From: Paracoccaceae bacterium
Lineage (GTDB): Bacteria > Pseudomonadota > Alphaproteobacteria > Rhodobacterales > Rhodobacteraceae
NCBI GenBank assembly: GCA_003605175.1
Contig: QWDA01000003.1
Coordinates: 380,501 to 444,500, forward strand
DNA length: 64,000 nt
Reading direction: 5' to 3'
The notes beneath the pieces were generated by a model that saw nothing but the letters and a program-made list of their open reading frames with translations, did not search any database and had not been told where the DNA came from. Made by a program: the position numbers and the translations under genes. Below are positions 6,887-14,666 of the stretch, piece after piece. Within the stretch, counting starts at the first letter, position 1; each line of letters opens with the position of its first letter.

Positions 6887-8338
6887 ATGAGCACGGTGAT
6901 CAAGGGCGGGACGGTGGTGACCGCGGACCTGAGCTACGAGGCGGACGTGAAGATCGACGGCGGCAGGATCGTGGAGATCGGGCCGGATCTGGCGGGCGGT
7001 GAGGTGCTGGACGCGTCGGGCTGCTACGTGATGCCGGGGGGGATCGATCCGCATACCCATCTCGAGATGCCGTTCATGGGGACCTATTCCTCGGACGATT
7101 TCGAGAGCGGGACGCGAGCGGCGCTCTCGGGCGGGACGACGATGGTGGTCGACTTCGCGCTGCCCTCGCCGGGGCAGGGGCTGCTCGACGCGATCCAGAT
7201 GTGGGACAACAAGTCGGGCCGGGCGAATTGCGACTACTCGTTTCACATGGCGATCACCTGGTGGGGCGAGCAGGTCTTCGACGAGATGCCGAAGGTCGTG
7301 GCGCGCGGGATCAACACGTTCAAGCATTTCATGGCCTACAAGGGCGCCTTGATGGTGAACGACGACGAGATGTTCGCGTCGTTCCGCCGTTGCGCCGAAA
7401 TCGGGGCGATCCCGCTGGTCCATGCCGAGAACGGCGACGTGGTGGCGGACCTGCAGGCGCGGCTCCTGGCCGAGGGCAACAATGGGCCGGAGGCGCATGC
7501 CTATTCGCGGCCGCCCGAGGTCGAGGGCGAGGCGACGAACCGGGCGATCATGATCGCGGACATGGCGGGTGTGCCGCTCTACGTGGTGCACACGAGTTGC
7601 GAGGAGGCGCATGAGGCGATCCGGCGGGCGCGGCAGAATGGCAAGCGGGTCTGGGGGGAGCCCTTGATCCAGCACCTGACGCTCGACGAGAGCGAATATG
7701 CGAACCCGGATTGGGACCATGCGGCGCGCCGGGTGATGTCGCCGCCGTTCCGCAACAGGAAGCACCAGGATTCGCTCTGGGCCGGGTTGCAGGCGGGGTC
7801 CTTGTCGGTGGTGGCGACGGATCATTGCGCCTTCACCACCGAGCAGAAGCGGTTCGGCGTGGGGGATTTCACGAAGATCCCGAACGGGACCGGCGGGCTC
7901 GAGGACCGGATGCCGATGCTCTGGACCCATGGGGTGGCGACGGGGCGGCTGACGCCGCAGGAATTCGTGGCGGTGACCTCGACGAACATCGCCAAGATCC
8001 TGAATATCTACCCGAAAAAGGGTGCGATCCTTGTCGGCGCGGATGCCGATATCGTGGTGCTGGATCCGAAGAAGTCGAAGACGATCAGTGCGAAGACCCA
8101 GCAATCGGCGATCGACTACAACGTGTTCGAAGGGAAGGAAGTGACCGGTCTGCCGCGCTTCACCCTGACCCGCGGCAAGGTGGCGGTCCATGACGGCGAG
8201 ATCCGCACCGAGGAAGGCCACGGCGAGTTCGTGGCGCGGCCGGCGGGGCAGGTGGTGACGCAGGCGCTCTCGACCTGGAAGGAGCTGACGGCGCCCCGGA
8301 AGGTGGAGCGGACGGGGATTCCGGCGAGCGGGGTGTAG
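6887..8338 (+). CDS. hydA: Dihydropyrimidinase (D-hydantoinase)
   Basis: A 483-residue cyclic amidohydrolase that opens the ring of dihydrouracil or dihydrothymine (EC 3.5.2.2 family). The binuclear metal site is visible: HxH at residues 56-58 (DPHTHLEMPF), the lysine expected to be carboxylated at 152 (FMAYKG), His179 (LVHAEN), a later His (YVVHTSC), and Asp in VATDHCAF. Length matches bacterial dihydropyrimidinases. Together with preA upstream and hyuC it gives the complete pathway from uracil to beta-alanine, ammonia and CO2. The start ATG at 6887 follows GGGGAGAATCGAG. Could also be annotated pydB or dht. Confidence 0.95.
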   Translation: MSTVIKGGTVVTADLSYEADVKIDGGRIVEIGPDLAGGEVLDASGCYVMPGGIDPHTHLEMPFMGTYSSDDFESGTRAALSGGTTMVVDFALPSPGQGLLDAIQMWDNKSGRANCDYSFHMAITWWGEQVFDEMPKVVARGINTFKHFMAYKGALMVNDDEMFASFRRCAEIGAIPLVHAENGDVVADLQARLLAEGNNGPEAHAYSRPPEVEGEATNRAIMIADMAGVPLYVVHTSCEEAHEAIRRARQNGKRVWGEPLIQHLTLDESEYANPDWDHAARRVMSPPFRNRKHQDSLWAGLQAGSLSVVATDHCAFTTEQKRFGVGDFTKIPNGTGGLEDRMPMLWTHGVATGRLTPQEFVAVTSTNIAKILNIYPKKGAILVGADADIVVLDPKKSKTISAKTQQSAIDYNVFEGKEVTGLPRFTLTRGKVAVHDGEIRTEEGHGEFVARPAGQVVTQALSTWKELTAPRKVERTGIPASGV

Positions 8339-8340
8339 TC

Positions 8341-8574
8341 TTGACTGGAAGGAATGATTGTCCATCTGGGGATTGTAGGGGTGGCCAAGGACGCCAACGA
8401 GATTTTGCGCCCAATGAAAAGTCTGAGGTGCCAGCCGCAATCCGAGAAGTCAGGGAGGGACTTAGAAAGTGTGGCTACTGCGGTTGCGTCTACAATCGCA
8501 GCAGTCAACGTATCTACGGATACTTGAACAACGGCATTCTAGGTGCTGGTTGGAACGGGCGTGAAGCCCCGTGA
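8341..8574 (+). CDS. Small cysteine-containing hypothetical protein, low-GC
   Basis: A 77-codon ORF beginning with TTG two bases after the hydA stop. The C-terminal half KCGYCGCVYNRSSQRIYGYL, then NNGILGAGW, has a C-x2-C-x-C cluster and glycine/aromatic pattern like a small zinc-ribbon domain. The N-terminus also has a C-x5-C pair (DCPSGDC). Base composition is lower than in hydA. There is no ATG in frame upstream and the ribosome site is weak, so the start is uncertain. I do not know the family; the conserved-looking C-terminus argues for a real protein. Confidence 0.45.
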   Translation: MTGRNDCPSGDCRGGQGRQRDFAPNEKSEVPAAIREVREGLRKCGYCGCVYNRSSQRIYGYLNNGILGAGWNGREAP

Positions 8575-8635
8575 TTTCAATTCGGTTGCCTCAACCGGCA
8601 ACGTATCCGTGAGCTTCGGTCCTATGCGTCAGTTT

Positions 8636-9028
8636 TCATACCAGCGCTTCCAGTTCGGGCAGGAGCACGACGCTTTCCTGTTCGTGCGGGTCGGTGCGGG
8701 CGATGACGGCGACGGCGGGTTCGTCTCCGTCGTTGAACGGCAGGTGGGGCACGTCGGCGGGGATGTAGATGAGGTCGCCGGCCACGGTCTCCATGACGTG
8801 TTCGAGCCGGTCGCCCCAGTACATCTTGGCGGCGCCGGAGATCACGTAGATCGCGGTTTCGTGGGTGGCGTGCTTGTGGGCCTTGGCGCGGCCGCCGGGC
8901 GGGACGGTGAGGAGGTGCATGCAGATCGCCTGCGATCCGGTGGTTTCCCTGGCGATTCCTTCAAAGTAGTCAAAGCCCTGCTTGCCGGAATAGATGCTTG
9001 CGGGGCGGAGTTTCTGGCATGAAGGCAT
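8636..9028 (-). CDS. Cupin domain protein
   Basis: A 130-residue single cupin. Motif 1 is present as PPGGRAKAHKHATHETAIYVISG, with two or three metal-binding histidines and a glutamate, and motif 2 as GDLIYIPADVPHLPFN with the final His. Cupins of this size act as metal-dependent dioxygenases, isomerases or small-molecule sensors. It is transcribed towards hydA. The adjacent pyrimidine genes suggest, without proof, a role in handling an intermediate such as malonic semialdehyde or a ureido acid. Confidence 0.85.
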   Translation of the reverse strand: MPSCQKLRPASIYSGKQGFDYFEGIARETTGSQAICMHLLTVPPGGRAKAHKHATHETAIYVISGAAKMYWGDRLEHVMETVAGDLIYIPADVPHLPFNDGDEPAVAVIARTDPHEQESVVLLPELEALV

Positions 9029-9118
9029 CGGGCGATCTCCTTGGGGGTGTGGGTGTCGAAGGATAGTTTACAGCGGACGGGCGCGGGCGGGGAGCCCGAT
9101 GTCGGTCCGGCGGGGCGG

Positions 9119-10117
9119 ATGGTGCCGAAGGCTGGCGCCGGGACGCGCGCCGGGCGGGGGCGCCGGCGCGTCGGCCGGTGGCTGGGCTGGAGCGTCGCGG
9201 CGCTCGGTCTCTTCGTGGCCGTGGCGGAAGCCGCGTCGCGGCGGGATCTCCGGTTCGGCCAGAGTGCCTTGCTGGTTCCGGATCCGCTGACCGAATACCG
9301 CTTCGCGCCGAACCAGAGCGTGCGGCCCTATGGAAAGCTGCAGAGCTACAATGCGCTGGGCATGCGGAGCGGGCCGGTTCCCGACACGGGCGAGGTGGTC
9401 CTCGTGTTCGGCGACAGTGTGGTCAACGGCGGCGGCGTCGGACAGGAGGAGCTGGCGACCGGTCTCCTGCAGGCGCGGCTGAAGGGGCGGGGCGAGGATG
9501 TTTATGTCGGGAATGTCGCGGCCGCGAGCTGGGGGCCGGCGAACATCCTGGGCTGGATCGACAAGTTCGGTCTGTTGCGGGCGCGGCGGGCGGTGGTGGT
9601 GCTCTCCTCCCATGACCTGACCGACAACATGACCTATGCGCCGCTCGATTGCAGCATCCACCCGACGCGGCGCCCGCCGCTGGCGCTGATCGAGCGGCTG
9701 CGGCGCACCTTGCCGAAATATCTTCCGGAAGGGGTGGGCAGGATGTTGAAATGCCGCTCGAATACGCCGATTCCGATGGAAGGGCGCAGGGCGATGCCGG
9801 AGGGCGAGGCGGCCGTGGCGGCGCTCATCGCGCGGCTTGTTGCGGCGGGCGTGCCGACATGTATCGTGTTGCACAGCGAGGTGCCGGAAATGACGGGCGA
9901 TGCGGACCCGGACCAGATGACGCGGATGCGGGCGGCGCTCGGGGAGACCGGACTTCCGGTTATCGAGGAGGCGGAGCTGATCCGGGCGAGCGGGCGCGCG
10001 CCGCGGGAAATCTACCGCGACCGGATCCATCTGAACGCGCTTGGGCAGGGGCTTCTGGCCGAGGCGCTGGGGGCCTGTCTCGAGCGGATGGCGGGAGAGG
10101 CGGGGGTGTCGAGGTGA
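9119..10117 (+). CDS. SGNH/GDSL-like protein with N-terminal membrane anchor
   Basis: A 332-residue protein with one N-terminal hydrophobic segment (LGWSVAALGLFVAVAEA) preceded by a basic stretch, then an SGNH-hydrolase-like domain. Block I is FGDSVVNGGG with the nucleophile Ser, and the C-terminal block is DRIHLNALGQ with the Asp-x-x-His pair. The start at ATG 9119 is chosen over a TTG 78 bp upstream because the upstream residues are not conserved-looking. The domain likely faces the periplasm, where relatives deacetylate or acylate polysaccharides. Its stop overlaps a GTG of the ABC ATPase reading frame (GTGA), so it may be co-transcribed with the transporter. Confidence 0.7.
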   Translation: MVPKAGAGTRAGRGRRRVGRWLGWSVAALGLFVAVAEAASRRDLRFGQSALLVPDPLTEYRFAPNQSVRPYGKLQSYNALGMRSGPVPDTGEVVLVFGDSVVNGGGVGQEELATGLLQARLKGRGEDVYVGNVAAASWGPANILGWIDKFGLLRARRAVVVLSSHDLTDNMTYAPLDCSIHPTRRPPLALIERLRRTLPKYLPEGVGRMLKCRSNTPIPMEGRRAMPEGEAAVAALIARLVAAGVPTCIVLHSEVPEMTGDADPDQMTRMRAALGETGLPVIEEAELIRASGRAPREIYRDRIHLNALGQGLLAEALGACLERMAGEAGVSR

Positions 10118-10128
10118 GTGGAGAAGAC

Positions 10129-10908
10129 ATGGGGCCGGTTGTGGTGGCCGAGGGGCTGGACCTGACGTTCCGGACCAATGACGGGCCGGTGCAGGCGCTG
10201 AGCGATGTGAGCCTGAGCGTGGCGCCCGGGGAGTTCGTGTCGTTCATCGGGCCGTCGGGCTGCGGCAAGACGACTTTCCTGCGCTGCGTGGCGGCCCTGG
10301 AGACGCCGACGGGCGGACGGCTTTCGGTGAACGGCATGAGCGCGGATGCGGCAAGGAAGGCAAGGGCCTACGGCTATGTCTTCCAGGCGGCGGGGCTCTA
10401 TCCGTGGCGGACCATCGGGGGCAATGTGCGGCTGCCGCTGGAGATCATGGGCTTTCCCCGCGCGGAACAGGATCGGCGCGTGAAGGATGTGCTGGAGCTC
10501 GTCGAATTGTCGGGGTTCGAGAAGAAGTTCCCCTGGCAGCTCTCGGGCGGGATGCAGCAGCGGGCGTCGATCGCGCGGGCACTCGCCTTCGATGCGGATC
10601 TCCTTCTGATGGACGAGCCGTTCGGGGCGCTCGACGAGATCGTGCGGGACCGCTTGAACGAGGAGCTTCTGGGGCTCTGGGGGCGGACCGGGAAGACGAT
10701 GCTGTTCGTCACGCATTCGATCCCGGAGGCGGTCTATCTCTCGACGAAGATCGTGGTGATGTCGCCGCGGCCGGGGCGGATCGCGGAGGTGATCGAAAGC
10801 CCGCTGCCGCGCGAGAGGCCGCTCGATATCCGCGACAGCGCGGCGTTTCTGGAGATCGCGCACCGCGTGCGCGAGGGGCTTCGGGCGGGGCATGCATATG
10901 AGGGATGA
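10129..10908 (+). CDS. ABC transporter ATP-binding protein (nitrate/taurine/ThiZ-like)
   Basis: A 259-residue ATPase of the SsuB/TauB/ThiZ type. Walker A is GPSGCGKTT, the Q-loop is VFQAAGLYPWRTI, the signature is LSGGMQQRASIARAL, Walker B is LLLMDEPFGALDE and the H-loop is FVTHSIPEA. The ATG at 10129 has GGAG 5 bp upstream; an in-frame GTG at 10114 that overlaps the previous stop is the alternative. With the two permeases and the NMT1-like binding protein downstream it forms one importer. Genomic position next to the pyrimidine genes makes a pyrimidine- or hydantoin-like substrate a reasonable guess. Confidence 0.92.
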   Translation: MGPVVVAEGLDLTFRTNDGPVQALSDVSLSVAPGEFVSFIGPSGCGKTTFLRCVAALETPTGGRLSVNGMSADAARKARAYGYVFQAAGLYPWRTIGGNVRLPLEIMGFPRAEQDRRVKDVLELVELSGFEKKFPWQLSGGMQQRASIARALAFDADLLLMDEPFGALDEIVRDRLNEELLGLWGRTGKTMLFVTHSIPEAVYLSTKIVVMSPRPGRIAEVIESPLPRERPLDIRDSAAFLEIAHRVREGLRAGHAYEG

Positions 10909-10915
10909 GATGCGC

Positions 10916-10948
10916 ACAACCTGTACACAACCTGTACACAACCCGTAC
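10916..10948. repeat. Three tandem 11-bp repeats
   Basis: ACAACCTGTAC, ACAACCTGTAC and ACAACCCGTAC follow each other without spacer, right after the ATPase stop and ahead of the lipoprotein gene. An 11-bp period is close to one DNA helical turn, so a protein binding each unit would sit on one face. They could be a regulator site for the downstream genes or simple slippage. Confidence 0.9.
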
Positions 10949-10983
10949 ACCGGCGGTGCGCCGGGGCAACGGGAGCGGGGGGC

Positions 10984-11526
10984 ATGATGCGGGGCGCGCT
11001 GTTGCCGCTACTCGCCGCGTTCACCGCCCTTGGCGGCTGCCTGGGAGGCGGCGGCGAAACCGGCGCGGGAATAGGTGGCCTCGTGGAGGGGCAGTCGGGA
11101 AGCTTTTCGGCCTTTGCCGTGGTGACGCCCGACCCGGACTGGAAGGCGCAATGGTCCGAGGCGTCGCGAGACCGGACACCGTCCTTTTCGGCGACGGACC
11201 GTCTCGGGCCGGGCGAGACCGCGACGATTCTGGTCTTCTTCAGCGGCGCCGGATTGGTTGACGGGGCCTTCGAGGTGCTCTGCGACATCCGTGCGGAGGA
11301 TCCCGGGGAGGAGGTCCGGGTGACGGGCCCGGTTCCCTGCGCGACCCACAGGCCGCGGGGGGCGCTGACCGACATCTATCTGACTGGAATGCTGGTCCAT
11401 CTGGAATGGGAGGCGGAGGATGCGGGCGGGACCAGCAGGATGGCCATCGGCGTGACAGACGCCTCGACGGGAGTGCGCGTTCCGCTTTTCGTGGAGGTCG
11501 CGTACTTGGAGGAAAGCGGCGGATGA
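10984..11526 (+). CDS. Putative lipoprotein within ABC transporter operon
   Basis: A 180-residue protein with a lipoprotein signal: positive N-terminus, hydrophobic LLPLLAAFTA and lipobox LGGC (Cys19), followed by a glycine-rich linker. The body has beta-rich, Ig-like spacing with two cysteines (VLCDIRAED and PVPCATHRP) that may form a disulfide. No family is recognised. It is preceded by the three 11-bp repeats, and its stop overlaps the start of the first permease (ATGA), which places it firmly in the transporter operon. It may be an accessory receptor, or an unrelated insertion that took up coupling. Confidence 0.7.
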   Translation: MMRGALLPLLAAFTALGGCLGGGGETGAGIGGLVEGQSGSFSAFAVVTPDPDWKAQWSEASRDRTPSFSATDRLGPGETATILVFFSGAGLVDGAFEVLCDIRAEDPGEEVRVTGPVPCATHRPRGALTDIYLTGMLVHLEWEAEDAGGTSRMAIGVTDASTGVRVPLFVEVAYLEESGG

Positions 11527-12458
11527 GCGCGCGCTTGCTCCCGGTGCTGGCGGTGCTCTCGGGGCTGCTGGCGCTCTGGTACGGGGCGGTCGGGCCGATG
11601 AACATCCGGCAGGCGCTGGACCTGGCCGAGCGCAAGGGCGTCGCGGTCCAGCCGGAAGGCGCATTGGCGCGGCAGGAGGTGAGCGCCTTCGTGCTGATGG
11701 CGCGGAATCCGGGCGAGGTGGCGCGGGGCTATGCGCTGGAGCGGCCGCGCCTTCCGACGCCGGGACAGGTGGCGGGCGAGCTCTGGGCGACCACCGGCGA
11801 GATGGCGCTGCGCGGGCGCGGGTTCTCGAAGCGGAGCCTGATCTACCATGGCTGGATCACGCTGCAATCGACGCTGGCGGGGTTCGCGCTGGGCACGGCC
11901 CTGGGCGTTCTGGGGGCGGTGATGATCGTCTACTCGCGGACCATGGAGATGAGCCTGATGCCCTGGGCGATCATCTCGCAGACCGTGCCCATCGTGGCGC
12001 TGGCGCCGATGATCATCGTCCTGTCGGGGCAGGCGGGTATCGAGGGGCGCGGGCTGCCGAAGGCGATCATCTCGGCCTATCTCTGCTACTTCCCGGTGCT
12101 GGTCGGCATGGTGAAGGGGCTGCGCGCGCCGACGCGGGAGCAGCTCGACCTGCTCCGGACCTACAATGCGGGCGGGGTAGCGGGGTTCCTGAAGCTCAGG
12201 CTGCCGGCCTCGATGCCCTATCTCTTCACCTCGCTGAAGGTAGGGATCGCGGCGGCGCTGGTGGGCACCATCGTCGGCGAGTTGCCGACCGGGGCGATTT
12301 CGGGCCTTGGCGCGCGGATCCTGATCGGCGACCAGTTCGGCAATCCGATGGCGATCTGGGCGGCCTTGTTCGCGGCGGCGATCCTGGCGGGGGTCCTGGT
12401 TACGCTTCTGGGCGGGGTGCAGGGCATGGTGCTGAAGCGGATGGGGATGGCGGTCTGA
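11523..12458 (+). CDS. ABC transporter permease (SsuC/TauC/ThiX-like), first copy
   Basis: A 311-residue permease. It begins with a membrane segment (LLPVLAVLSGLLALWYGAV), followed by an unusually long loop of about 90 residues before the core BPD_transp_1 domain (STLAGFALGTALGVLGAVM). The EAA-like coupling motif is LLRTYNAGGVAGFLKLRLP. Start ATG overlaps the lipoprotein stop. It should pair with the permease at 12601 as a heterodimer around the shared ATPase. The two permeases are separated by a hairpin-rich spacer. Confidence 0.9.
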   Translation: MSARLLPVLAVLSGLLALWYGAVGPMNIRQALDLAERKGVAVQPEGALARQEVSAFVLMARNPGEVARGYALERPRLPTPGQVAGELWATTGEMALRGRGFSKRSLIYHGWITLQSTLAGFALGTALGVLGAVMIVYSRTMEMSLMPWAIISQTVPIVALAPMIIVLSGQAGIEGRGLPKAIISAYLCYFPVLVGMVKGLRAPTREQLDLLRTYNAGGVAGFLKLRLPASMPYLFTSLKVGIAAALVGTIVGELPTGAISGLGARILIGDQFGNPMAIWAALFAAAILAGVLVTLLGGVQGMVLKRMGMAV

Positions 12459-12478
12459 GCCGGGGTTTTCCATGCGGA

Positions 12479-12558
12479 GCGCCTGCGGCGCATTCCCTGG
12501 CGTTGGCGGGGCTTCGCCCCGCGATGGGGGGCTCTGCCCCCGCCGCCCTTCGGGCGGC
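12479..12558. repeat. Array of four GC-rich triloop hairpins
   Basis: Four consecutive perfect hairpins with 3-nt loops: GCGCC-TGC-GGCGC (12479-12491), GCGGGGC-TTC-GCCCCGC (12506-12522), GGGGGC-TCT-GCCCCC (12527-12541) and GCCGCCC-TTC-GGGCGGC (12542-12558). They fill most of the 142-bp gap between the two permease genes. Such clusters resemble REP/BIME-like intergenic elements and could stabilise or attenuate the operon mRNA. Confidence 0.75.
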
Positions 12559-12600
12559 TCCCCCGGGATTTCCCGGACCCAAAGAAGAAGGGGAGACACC

Positions 12601-13446
12601 GTGAGCGTGTTCGGCCTTGCCCTGCTGTTCTGGCTGGCCGCTTGGGCGGTGAACGCGGCCCTGGCGCGGTCGCGCTGGCGGGATGCGTCTGGGGTGCGGG
12701 TCGTGGTGCCGGTGTTGTTCGGGGCGGCGATCCTGGGGCTCTGGGAGGGCGCGGTGCGGGGCTTCGGGGTATCGCCGGTGATCCTGCCGGCGCCGTCCTC
12801 GGTGGCGGCGCGGTTCGCGGGCGAGACCGGGCTTCTCTGGGAAGACTTCCTGCAGACGGTGCTGAAAGGGGCGCTCTCGGGCTATGCGATCGGCTGCGGG
12901 GCGGCCTTCCTGGTGGCGGTGCTGATCGACCGGTCGCGGTTCCTGACGCGAGGGCTGTTGCCGGTGGGGAATTTCGTGGCGGCCCTGCCGATCGTCGGGA
13001 TCGCGCCGATCCTGGTGAGCTGGTTCGGGTTCGACTGGCAGTCGAAGGCGGCGGTGGTGGTGGTGATGGTGTTCTTCCCGGTCCTGGTGAACACGGTGCA
13101 GGGGCTGGCGGAGGCCAGTGCCATGCAGAAGGACCTGATGCGGACCTATGCGGCGAGCTATCTGCAGACGCTCCTGAAGCTGCGGCTGCCGGCGGCGATG
13201 CCGTTCGTGTTCAACGGGTTGAAGATCGCGACCACGCTGGCGCTCATTGGTGCCATCGTGGCGGAGTATTTCGGCTCGCCGACGCGGGGCATGGGGTTCC
13301 GGATCTCGACCGGGGTCGGGCGGCTCGATATCGAGCTCGTGTGGGCGGAGATCGCGGTGGCGGCGCTGACCGGGTCGGCGGTGTTCGGGCTGGTGAGCCT
13401 GGTGGAGCGGTGGGTCACGTTCTGGCACCCGTCGCAGCGGTCATGA
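12601..13446 (+). CDS. ABC transporter permease, second copy
   Basis: A 281-residue permease of the same family. The start is GTG 12601, which is preceded by AAGGGGAGACACC; upstream in-frame codons run through the hairpin array and are not coding. Membrane segments include VSVFGLALLFWLAAWAVNAA and VVPVLFGAAILGLW. The coupling motif is LMRTYAASYLQTLLKLRLP and the ending is GLVSLVERW. It is compatible with a heterodimeric transmembrane domain with the 11523 gene. Confidence 0.92.
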   Translation: MSVFGLALLFWLAAWAVNAALARSRWRDASGVRVVVPVLFGAAILGLWEGAVRGFGVSPVILPAPSSVAARFAGETGLLWEDFLQTVLKGALSGYAIGCGAAFLVAVLIDRSRFLTRGLLPVGNFVAALPIVGIAPILVSWFGFDWQSKAAVVVVMVFFPVLVNTVQGLAEASAMQKDLMRTYAASYLQTLLKLRLPAAMPFVFNGLKIATTLALIGAIVAEYFGSPTRGMGFRISTGVGRLDIELVWAEIAVAALTGSAVFGLVSLVERWVTFWHPSQRS

Positions 13447-13606
13447 TTGCCCGGTTTCGCGGCATCTGCCCGATCCGGGGGCGGGAATCTCGCGGGGCGC
13501 CCTTGCGTGCTCCGCTTGCGGGCGCGAGGATGCGCCGGTGTGGGATCGGCGGGGGCCTTCGGGGACCCGGCGGACGACGGAAAAACAACAACCAGGGAGT
13601 TAGAGT

Positions 13607-14596
13607 ATGAAAGCCTTCAAGGTCGCTCTGATGGCGTGCGTGGCCGGGGCCGGGATGGCCCGGGCCGAGGATGTCACGCTGCAGCTCAAATGGGTCACGC
13701 AGGCGCAGTTCGCCGGCTATTACGTGGCGCTCGATCAGGGGTTCTACGACGAGGAAGGGCTCACCGTCACGATCAAGCCGGGTGGGCCGGATATCGCGCC
13801 CGAGCAGGTGATCGCGGGCGGCGGCGCCGATGTGATCGTCGACTGGATGGCGGCGGCGCTGGCGGCGCGGGAGCGCGGGCTGCCGCTGGTCAATATCGCG
13901 CAGCCGTTCAAGAGCGGCGGTCTGCAGCTGACCTGCCTCAAGGATACCGGGATCGGCAGCCCGGAGGATTTCCCGGGCCACACGCTGGGGGTCTGGTTCT
14001 ACGGCAACGAATACCCGTTCTATGCCTGGATGGCGAAGCTCGGCGTGCCGACCGAGGGCGGCTCCGACGGGGTCACGGTGCTGAAACAGGCCTTCAACGT
14101 CGACCCGCTGTTGCAGCGGCAGGCGGATTGCATTTCGGTGATGACCTATAACGAATATGGCCAGGTGCTGGATGCCGGGATCACGCCCGAGGAGCTGGTG
14201 ACCTTCAACTATCTCCAGGAAGGCGTGGGGATGATGGAGGACGGGCTCTATGTGCTCGAGGACAGGCTTTCCGATCCGGCCTTCAAGGAGACCATGGTCA
14301 AGTTCGTGCGGGCCTCGATGAAGGGCTGGAAATGGGCCGAGGCGAACCCGGACGAGGCGGCGGCGGTGATCGTTGATTACGACGAGACAGGCGCGCAGAC
14401 GCTGGAGCATCAGCAATACATGATGAGCGAGGTCGCGAAGCTGACGGCGGGCTCGAACGGCGCGCTCGATCCGGCGGATTACGAGGAGACGGTGGCGACG
14501 CTTCTCTCGGCTGTGTCGCCCGAGAACCCGGCGATCACCAAGGAACCCGAGGGGATGGCCTGGACGCATGACATCACCGATGCGGCGCTGAACTAG
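13607..14596 (+). CDS. ABC transporter substrate-binding protein (NMT1/ThiY-like)
   Basis: A 329-residue periplasmic binding protein with a Sec signal (MKAFKVALMACVAGAGMARA, cleavage before EDV). The mature N-terminus VTLQLKWVTQAQFAGYYVAL, followed by DQGFYDEEGL, is the hallmark of the NMT1/THI5-like family, whose ThiY members bind the pyrimidine FAMP. Two cysteines (LTCLKDTG and ADCISVM) could pair. Start ATG follows AGGGAGTTAGAGT. It closes the importer operon. A pyrimidine-type ligand would suit both family and context but is inferred. Confidence 0.9.
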   Translation: MKAFKVALMACVAGAGMARAEDVTLQLKWVTQAQFAGYYVALDQGFYDEEGLTVTIKPGGPDIAPEQVIAGGGADVIVDWMAAALAARERGLPLVNIAQPFKSGGLQLTCLKDTGIGSPEDFPGHTLGVWFYGNEYPFYAWMAKLGVPTEGGSDGVTVLKQAFNVDPLLQRQADCISVMTYNEYGQVLDAGITPEELVTFNYLQEGVGMMEDGLYVLEDRLSDPAFKETMVKFVRASMKGWKWAEANPDEAAAVIVDYDETGAQTLEHQQYMMSEVAKLTAGSNGALDPADYEETVATLLSAVSPENPAITKEPEGMAWTHDITDAALN

Positions 14597-14666
14597 GCGC
14601 CTTGCCGGGAACGAGGGGGCGCGTCCGGGTCGGGCGCGCCTTTCTTCTTTTTGGGGAGAGAGCGAG

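Noticed and set aside
5927-8440. Very long minus-strand open frame (about 837 codons) opposite the aldolase and hydA genes
   Set aside because: It is His/Arg/Pro-rich with no domain features and lies exactly antisense to two well-supported genes; long antisense frames are expected at this GC content.
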